DNA from: a virus
IMG/VR virus record: IMGVR_UViG_3300025159_000219
Coordinates: 1-33,593 of that record
Reading direction: 5' to 3' (one strand)
Length of the DNA stretch: 33,593 nucleotides
Below the pieces are notes generated by a model. The model was given only the letters and a program-made list of their open reading frames with translations, was not told where the DNA came from and did not search any database. Below are positions 28,013 to 33,593 of this stretch, one piece after another. Each line of letters opens with the position of its first letter. Position 1 is the first letter of the stretch. The position numbers and the translations under genes are program-made.

Positions 28013-28430
28013 TGGGGCCAGGGTTTTTAATTCAGCTAATGAATCTATCTCTAACGCAACTTTAACTGCCATAACTTTTGATTCTGAAAGATATGATACT
28101 GATAATATACACAGTACATCCTCAAACACGTCAAGATTAACTGCTAATCATGCTGGAAAATATATTATCTCTGGTGGTATGGCTTATGCCTCCAATTCTA
28201 CAGGGCAAAGATTTATAGGTGTTAGGTTAAACGGAGCCACCTATATTGATGTACATGAAGTTTTGAATATAGGTGCTAATAATCATAGCGTAAGTATTTC
28301 AACAATTTATCACCTTGTTATCAATGATTATGTTGAATTAATAGCTTACCAAACTAGCGGTGGAGCATTAAATGTTCTAACTTCAGCTAATGATTCACCT
28401 GAATTTGAAATGACATTAATTCAGGAATAA
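27951..28430 (+). CDS. C1q-like fibre protein, copy B, 159 aa
   Basis: Same length and domain order as copy A (RHPQDLSQIG, AITFDSERYDTDNIHST, HAGKYIISGGMAYASN, NDYVELIAYQTSGGALNV, SPEFEMTLIQE), with the central loops differing most (GQRFIGVRLNGATYIDV against GLRDNFIQLNGSTIIGY). Such loop divergence suits receptor recognition. AAGGAGAGG precedes the ATG. Confidence 0.75.
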   Translation: MAGIRSFAGSTIRHPQDLSQIGARVFNSANESISNATLTAITFDSERYDTDNIHSTSSNTSRLTANHAGKYIISGGMAYASNSTGQRFIGVRLNGATYIDVHEVLNIGANNHSVSISTIYHLVINDYVELIAYQTSGGALNVLTSANDSPEFEMTLIQE

Positions 28431-28440
28431 AGGAGAGATT

Positions 28441-28683
28441 ATGGCATATTCATTATATGAATATTCACAAGATAAAGCTACTGAAAAAGTGGTTTTACAA
28501 AAAAATAATGGTAAGTATGAATTACATTATTCTAAACCAGAAGGTAATTTTATCCAAACTATTGATGGAGAAGTGTTAACAAAAGTTTTGAATAACGAAA
28601 TTCCAGATGGAAATATATTTGGTGATCCAGATGTACAACTAGTTTTTGATGAACTTAAAGCAGACATACTTGCTTTAGGATAA
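28441..28683 (+). CDS. Hypothetical structural-operon protein, 80 aa
   Basis: Acidic, mixed alpha/beta (KVVLQKNNGKYELHYSKPEGNF, FDELKADILALG). AAAGGAGAG precedes the ATG. Between the fibre genes and the next small protein; could be a fibre chaperone or scaffold. Not recognised. Confidence 0.6.
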   Translation: MAYSLYEYSQDKATEKVVLQKNNGKYELHYSKPEGNFIQTIDGEVLTKVLNNEIPDGNIFGDPDVQLVFDELKADILALG

Positions 28684-28695
28684 TAGGAGATTAAA

Positions 28696-28833
28696 ATGAT
28701 AAAAGTTACAATAGAAGAATTAGTAACATTGATTGGTCGTCAACAAATAACTATTGAACAAATTACTGGTGAAAATATAAAATTACAAACACGATTGAGT
28801 GAAATGTTGGAAGGCAAAGTACCAAACAATTAA
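28696..28833 (+). CDS. Small coiled-coil protein, 45 aa
   Basis: One amphipathic helix rich in Gln, Ile and Glu (TIEELVTLIGRQQITIEQ, then NIKLQTRLSEMLEG). AGGAGATTAAA precedes the ATG. Located in the virion operon; possible fibre trimerisation aid or chaperone. Confidence 0.6.
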   Translation: MIKVTIEELVTLIGRQQITIEQITGENIKLQTRLSEMLEGKVPNN

Positions 28834-28855
28834 AATAAAGTAAGGGGAGATTAAA

Positions 28856-29521
28856 TTGGCAAGTTATTTTAAAATATTTAAAACACTTAATGATAGAATA
28901 TCAGGCAAAAAAGCAGATAAATATGAAGATGAAAATTCTCACCAAACAGTCGCAACCGATTTGGAAGTAAGTTCTGGTGTTGGTACTTCTACCAGTGGAG
29001 ACACTTCTCATATTGGTGTAATTATGGGAAATCTTCTTGGTGATGTTTTAACCAAAACTCGTAATTATCTTTTTGGTGTTGCTGGTAAATTTTCTATAAC
29101 TGGGAGTAAGTCTACCACATATCCTGCTGGTGGAGTTTTAGGAATTGTAGCAGATGGAGTAACAGATGTTGATGGGGCTGTAGTTGCTGTTCTCGATGGA
29201 GATAGTTCACAAACAATCGCCAATGCAGCATTTAAAGCAAAAGGATTAAATTCTACACCTGGGTCTGGATTTACTTACGGTGTTGATTTATTCGATGATG
29301 GGGGTTCAGAATATCCTGATTTACCTATACTTAACGCAGATGTTCGTTTAAGTAAAGAAGTATGTGTTTTCCAGGGTGCAGGTGTACCAACAGATGCAGT
29401 AACGGGTGCTGGATTTGCTGAAATTGGATCACTTTATTTGGATCGTACAAATGGCAATGCCTATCTTAATGCTAACACAAAAGCCTCACCAACTTGGAAA
29501 CTTATTACTAGGGCTGCATAA
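28856..29521 (+). CDS. Probable virion surface protein, 221 aa
   Basis: Start is TTG at 28856 with AAGGGGAGATTAAA in front. The N-terminal ~35 residues are basic and charged; the rest is Gly/Asp/Thr-rich beta sequence (ADGVTDVDGAVVAVLDGDS, GSGFTYGVDLFDDGGSEYP) and ends with 'GSLYLDRTNGNAYLNANTKASPTWKLI', a C-terminal motif typical of phage fibre or decoration proteins. No enzymatic motif. Confidence 0.65.
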   Translation: MASYFKIFKTLNDRISGKKADKYEDENSHQTVATDLEVSSGVGTSTSGDTSHIGVIMGNLLGDVLTKTRNYLFGVAGKFSITGSKSTTYPAGGVLGIVADGVTDVDGAVVAVLDGDSSQTIANAAFKAKGLNSTPGSGFTYGVDLFDDGGSEYPDLPILNADVRLSKEVCVFQGAGVPTDAVTGAGFAEIGSLYLDRTNGNAYLNANTKASPTWKLITRAA

Positions 29522-29599
29522 TAATTTTAGCTTATCTACCATGTGTAGAAAAAGTAACGATAATGTTCAACAACAATATCAGTTCACGGAAGATGAACA

Positions 29600-31102
29600 A
29601 TGGAAATTACTGAACAAAGAATAAAAGAATTGTCAGCCGAATCTAAGATTGGAACATTACGACAGATATACGCACAAGACTTTAGATTGTTCAGAAAGAA
29701 TTTAGTTTATACTCTTGATGAACACGATACAACAGGGAATGCTATTAAGAAATTTCCAGCATGGCCCTACTTGGATGAATTAGATGATGCCCTTCTTTCT
29801 CATCATTGGGTGTTTATTCTAAAGTCAAGACAGATGATGGCCACATGGGAACTAGTATCGTACCTTCTTTGGACTATATTATTTCATAAAGGAAAGAAGG
29901 TAGCATTCCAAAGTAAAAAAGGTGATGATGCTGATGCTCTTGTACAACGGGCGAAGGTAATATATGATCACCTCCCAAAATGGAAACCATTGGCAGAATT
30001 TAGTTATTCCAGAATTAAAGTGCCTGAAATGTACTCTGACGGATATGGCATTCCACAAGGGCCAGATCAGATTAGATCGTATACGTTTTCAGTAATATTT
30101 TCTGATGAATTTGGGTATCAAGAACAGTTACAAGATACATTTGGTGCTTCTAAACCTTCCGTCGATGGTGGTGGACAATTTGTTGCTGTAACAACATGGC
30201 CAAAAGGTAGAGCCAACTTTAGGAAACACTGGTTACATAATCCTGTATTTCAAGAGCCAAAAGGGAAATTGATTAAAATTCATTACAGCAAACGACCTGA
30301 TAAAAACGAGATTTGGAAGGCAGAAGCTAGGAAGGGATATACTGAAGAAGCCTGGAATCGTGAACAAGAAATGATTGAATTAGAAGCGGGAAAGAGAAGG
30401 ATATTTGAGCCTTTTAGTGAACTCCGCCACGTTAATCCTGGGTTGATGTATCAAAAAGAAAAACCTGTATTACGCTCCTGGGATTTTGGGTTTCATCGTC
30501 CAGCGTGTTCTTGGAATCAGATAGACGATCAAGATAGATGGAATGATCTTTATGAAGTATTAGGAAATGATGAAATTTTAGAGAATTTTGCGCCCAGAAT
30601 TATTGCAGAAAGCAATATAAGATATCCTAATGCTACCTTTATAGACTATTGTGATTATGCTGGAGAACAGAAATCAGATAAAAATAAGAAAACTTCTGTA
30701 CAAATTTTACTAGATTTTATTAAACAATATCCTATTAGTCGTCCTAATTTTAATATTGAAGATGGGCATGAAATGATTAGGAAGAAAATGGTAATGTGGA
30801 TTGGTGATAGACCAGCATATCAGATTCACCCATCTTGTGTGAATAGTATTGATGGGTTTTTATCAGGATATGTTTATGGCAGAGATGGAGTAACTCCTGT
30901 AGGCGATTTGAAAGACGAAGATGATAAAGAAAATAATGAAAAAGATTATTACAAACATCTTCAAGATTGTCGAAGATATAAATTTCAGAATATTTATACG
31001 AATAAGGGAGATAGAATGAATACCGGTACAAAACTTAATGCCAGACAACCCAATTCTTATAATTCAGTAAATATAAGAATGAATGCAAGGAAGGGAATGT
31101 AA
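29600..31102 (+). CDS. terL: Terminase large subunit, 500 aa
   Basis: ATPase: adenine/Walker A region LKSRQMMATW (K75-S-R-Q-M-M-A-T, compare K-S-R-Q-M-G-x-S/T), Walker B SVIFSDE (D169, E170), and a coupling region VAVTTWP. The RNase H-like nuclease starts near RSWDFGFHRPA (D295), then FIDYCDYAGE (D349/D352), with later acidic residues. It pumps DNA into the prohead and cuts it. GGAAG precedes the ATG. The stop overlaps the portal start (TAATG). Confidence 0.92.
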   Translation: MEITEQRIKELSAESKIGTLRQIYAQDFRLFRKNLVYTLDEHDTTGNAIKKFPAWPYLDELDDALLSHHWVFILKSRQMMATWELVSYLLWTILFHKGKKVAFQSKKGDDADALVQRAKVIYDHLPKWKPLAEFSYSRIKVPEMYSDGYGIPQGPDQIRSYTFSVIFSDEFGYQEQLQDTFGASKPSVDGGGQFVAVTTWPKGRANFRKHWLHNPVFQEPKGKLIKIHYSKRPDKNEIWKAEARKGYTEEAWNREQEMIELEAGKRRIFEPFSELRHVNPGLMYQKEKPVLRSWDFGFHRPACSWNQIDDQDRWNDLYEVLGNDEILENFAPRIIAESNIRYPNATFIDYCDYAGEQKSDKNKKTSVQILLDFIKQYPISRPNFNIEDGHEMIRKKMVMWIGDRPAYQIHPSCVNSIDGFLSGYVYGRDGVTPVGDLKDEDDKENNEKDYYKHLQDCRRYKFQNIYTNKGDRMNTGTKLNARQPNSYNSVNIRMNARKGM

Positions 31103-33213
31103 TGCCAGCAGAATATGAAGCAGAAGAATCTAGCCAAGAATTTATGATTGATAATAAAAATTATGCTGCTGATGCAGATAAGGCTGCTGATGCGCTAGAC
31201 TTTCTTAAAAAAGTATTCTCCGAATTAGAGATGTATAGATCATCTTTAAATTCTAAATATTTGGAATATTATAATATATATCGCACAGTACATGATATTA
31301 GATTTTATAATGGTGAAGCACAAGTTTATATTCCTGTCCTAAGAAAAGCAGCCGAACAATTTGTTTCCAGAGTTAAAAGAGCATTATTCCCTACTGATGA
31401 TGTGTTCGATGTTGAACCTTTAGATCAAGATACGGATGATGAATCCGATGTAATTTATGATTACATGAAGTGGCAAATAGAAAAGAGAGTTAAACTAAAG
31501 CAAAAAATTGATAGATTTTTAAGACAACTTGCTATGTTTGGGTGGGCGGTAGTCGAGTGCGGATGGGAAGAAGATATTAAAAAGATTGTAGGATTGAGAA
31601 AAAAGAGAGTGCCAGCAAAAGAAAAAAGAGTTGATCCCATAACTGGAAATGAATATTATGAAGAAACTGGTGAAATAGATATTGTTATTGAGGAAGCTGT
31701 AAAGGAAATTGTAAAGAAACGCAATCCGACATTTGATGTACAGGATAATTTTGCCACATATTTGTGGCCCCATACAGCTAATGATATGGATGAAGTTCAT
31801 GGTGTCATTACATTAAGTAAACAAACTAAAAATTGGTTATTATCTCAAAAGAAAAAAGGTGTTTATGTTAATATAGAATCTTCAGAAATGTCATCGGGGG
31901 ATTTAGATGACCAGTGGAATTGGTCAATGGAGGCAAGATTAGCCACTGACGGTTTGACCAACGCAAATGAATTAGATAAAACTTTTCCTAGAGTAACTCT
32001 TGTCAAATATCATGGTCTTTATAATTGGGGAACAGAAGAAGAACCAGATGAACATGAAACAGTAATCACTACTATTAGTAGCAGAATTTGTATCGAATTA
32101 AGAAAATGCCAATATTTTGATAATGAAAAACCATATGTTCTTGGGCGTATTAATGAATTGATGAATGAGATTTATTCATCTGGTCTTTACGAACCATTAG
32201 CCAAATTACAATATTATTTGAATGATACAGCAAATCAGACATTTGATAGCAATTATTATTCTCTTAACCCTATTGTTAAGTATGATCCAGGTCGTGTGGT
32301 AAATATAGCTTCTATTGCTTTTGCTCCTGGTGCTATGTGGGCATTGGCCGACCCTTCTGCTGCTGATATTATCAGACCCCCAGAGGTAGCCAGTATCGGA
32401 TTTAGTATCATGGCTCAAGTTAAAGCAATGATCGAAGAATATCCTGGTTTACAGAATATCCCAATGACAGGAAGAAAAGCTGCATTGCATATTCAAGCAT
32501 TACAGCAAGAGTATTCCTTGCCTGTACAACAAGTTGTTGAGAATTTAGAAGATACCGTAATGTCCCCTTGGTTGAAAAAAGCATATTCCAGAATACAACA
32601 GTTTTTAAATAAAAAAGATGTTGTTCGAGTAACTGGTAGAAAGGGACTTAAATATTGGAGAACAATTGATCCTACAAATCTAGCAGGAGATTATAATTTT
32701 TATTGGAGAGGGGCCAATCAAACTACAAATATACATATTAAATCTCAACAGATAGCACAATTCTTAAATACAATGTCTCCGTGGGTACAATTGATGATGC
32801 AACAACAGAAATTGCCAAATATTGAATGGTTATTAAAAGAATATTGGTCAGATGGTCTTGCTATGGATGGTGAAGATAAACTATTCATCAGTATGCAGGA
32901 TGAAAGAACATTGCCTCCTGATACAGAAAATATGATTATGGCATTAGGCAAACCGTTGCCAACTAGCAGGGGAGATAATCATGAGGAACACGTACAGATA
33001 CACCAAGCACTATTAAAATCAGAAATGCCCGAAATTGTGGAAATAGCTCAAATGCACATGGAGAAACATCAAAAGGATTTTGAAGCTATGCAGAAATTGA
33101 TGCAACAACAAGTCGCTGCTCCTGCACCAGAACAGACAGAGGGAGCAGGACAAGAAGTAGAAGGCGAAAGAATGATGGAAGGTAATCAAGAAGCAGGGAA
33201 TTATAGGGGGTAG
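31102..33213 (+). CDS. Portal protein, 703 aa
   Basis: Directly after TerL, with long helices and the portal-like core: YNGEAQVYIPVLRKAAEQF near the start, AMFGWAVVECGWEED, 'NPTFDVQDNFATYLWP', 'RINELMNEIYSSGLYEPLAK', a stem/crown region near 350-470, and a Gln-rich acidic tail (QQQVAAPAPEQTEGAGQEVEGERM). About 700 residues is the size of P22- or N4-like portals. It forms the dodecameric vertex for DNA entry and tail attachment. Confidence 0.88.
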   Translation: MPAEYEAEESSQEFMIDNKNYAADADKAADALDFLKKVFSELEMYRSSLNSKYLEYYNIYRTVHDIRFYNGEAQVYIPVLRKAAEQFVSRVKRALFPTDDVFDVEPLDQDTDDESDVIYDYMKWQIEKRVKLKQKIDRFLRQLAMFGWAVVECGWEEDIKKIVGLRKKRVPAKEKRVDPITGNEYYEETGEIDIVIEEAVKEIVKKRNPTFDVQDNFATYLWPHTANDMDEVHGVITLSKQTKNWLLSQKKKGVYVNIESSEMSSGDLDDQWNWSMEARLATDGLTNANELDKTFPRVTLVKYHGLYNWGTEEEPDEHETVITTISSRICIELRKCQYFDNEKPYVLGRINELMNEIYSSGLYEPLAKLQYYLNDTANQTFDSNYYSLNPIVKYDPGRVVNIASIAFAPGAMWALADPSAADIIRPPEVASIGFSIMAQVKAMIEEYPGLQNIPMTGRKAALHIQALQQEYSLPVQQVVENLEDTVMSPWLKKAYSRIQQFLNKKDVVRVTGRKGLKYWRTIDPTNLAGDYNFYWRGANQTTNIHIKSQQIAQFLNTMSPWVQLMMQQQKLPNIEWLLKEYWSDGLAMDGEDKLFISMQDERTLPPDTENMIMALGKPLPTSRGDNHEEHVQIHQALLKSEMPEIVEIAQMHMEKHQKDFEAMQKLMQQQVAAPAPEQTEGAGQEVEGERMMEGNQEAGNYRG

Positions 33214-33219
33214 AGAATA

Positions 33220-33387
33220 ATGCTACATGGAACACCAGAACACAAGAAAGAAATGAAAAAGAAAATGAAAAAAATGATGCCCAAGATGCTTGGTAAGGGT
33301 ATGGCAAGGAAAGCAGGAGAAGCATTACTTAAACGTAAAAGTAGAATGGAACAATTAGAAGAAAACTTGGAAGGGAAGTCATTTTAA
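33220..33387 (+). CDS. Small Lys/Met-rich protein, 55 aa
   Basis: KKEMKKKMKKMMPKMLGKGM followed by an Arg/Glu helix, extremely basic. Begins 6 bases after the portal stop and ends with a TAATG overlap. Possible scaffold, DNA-binding or head protein; unknown. Confidence 0.6.
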   Translation: MLHGTPEHKKEMKKKMKKMMPKMLGKGMARKAGEALLKRKSRMEQLEENLEGKSF

Positions 33388-33569
33388 TGGCTAAAAAGAA
33401 TGGTAAGAAAAGGGGAGTTAAATTTCTCCAAAAAATTGGTTTTTTACCACGTCCAGCAACCGGCCCTGGTGGAAGCAAAGAATATATGGATAGGTATGAA
33501 GAAGAACAAAAAGTTACTGAGGAAGAAAGTAAAAAGAGAGAAAAACGATTAAGAGGGAAGAAATTTTAA
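33387..33569 (+). CDS. Small basic protein, 60 aa
   Basis: Basic start (MAKKNGKKRGVKFLQKIG), a Pro/Gly turn (PRPATGPGGSKEYMDRY) and a charged helical end. ATG overlaps the upstream stop. Common kind of small protein between portal and capsid genes. Confidence 0.6.
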   Translation: MAKKNGKKRGVKFLQKIGFLPRPATGPGGSKEYMDRYEEEQKVTEEESKKREKRLRGKKF

Positions 33570-33570
33570 G

Positions 33571-33593
33571 ATGGGCAAAACGTGGAAAGATTC
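33571..33593 (+). CDS. Start of another small protein (cut by the window edge)
   Basis: ATG one base after the previous stop, with AGAGGGAAGAAA upstream; reads MGKTWKD then leaves the window. Its continuation is unknown. Confidence 0.5.

Noticed and set aside
29541-29624. 27-codon ORF before TerL
   Set aside because: No ribosome-binding site and unremarkable peptide; overlaps the TerL start out of frame. Probably chance.

Overview
This window is part of the genome of a tailed double-stranded DNA phage. It is AT-rich and very tightly packed. The evidence is a small and a large terminase subunit followed by a portal gene, large internal-virion-type proteins, a compact replication module (Prim-Pol/helicase, family A DNA polymerase, OB-fold protein, Cas4-like nuclease, endonuclease VII) and a GH108 endolysin. 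Several lipobox lipoproteins and a secreted or SAR-type endolysin point to a Gram-negative, double-membrane host. The ~700-residue portal and the ejection-like proteins favour a short-tailed (podovirus-like) virion, but this is an inference. No major capsid or tail-tube gene lies inside the window. The structural operon probably continues past 33593 and re-enters before position 1 in a circularly permuted genome, or the window has been cut from a larger contig.

Layout. (1) 1-5066, plus strand: end of the structural operon (162 aa, 300 aa and 1116 aa internal/ejection-like proteins, then a small membrane protein). (2) 5059-12572, minus strand: a polycistron of mostly tiny, translationally coupled genes (ATGA or TAATG overlaps). 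It holds lipoproteins, a holin-like and an i-spanin-like protein, a nucleotide-pool cluster (MazZ-like dGTP/dATP diphosphohydrolase, deoxyribosyltransferase-like, MazG-like), endolysin, endonuclease VII, Cas4-like nuclease and an OB-fold protein. (3) 12600-16984, minus: DNA polymerase, four unknown genes and the Prim-Pol/helicase, whose ORF contains a complete CAT-anticodon tRNA gene. (4) 16985-17246: AT-rich, palindrome-rich gap. (5) 17247-23286, minus: about 25 small genes, many with Cys-pair zinc ribbons, plus a mini protein-kinase-like gene, a GspG-like pseudopilin, an orphan HicA-like toxin, a C39-like peptidase and a GP88-family protein. (6) 23287-24003: 717-bp divergent intergenic region with DnaA boxes, 16-bp direct repeats and a rightward promoter; probable origin and control region. 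(7) 24004-33593, plus: metalloprotease-like gene, TerS, repeat-containing fibre, two duplicated C1q-like fibre proteins, further small structural genes, TerL, portal and small basic proteins.

Transcription appears to rely on host sigma70-type promoters. Three intergenic or 5'-leader promoters (12543-12572 minus, 16955-16984 minus, 23845-23874 plus) share TTGAC(A/T)-N18-TATAAT with an extended TGn -10. Two more near-perfect promoters (TTGACA-N17-TATAAT) lie inside small leftward genes at 20601-20629 and 21226-21254. Function calls are from motif recognition in the translated sequence only; no database search was run. Where the start codon was moved from the longest ORF, the ribosome-binding site and overlap with the neighbour are given. 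About twenty small genes reported here have fewer than 60 codons.
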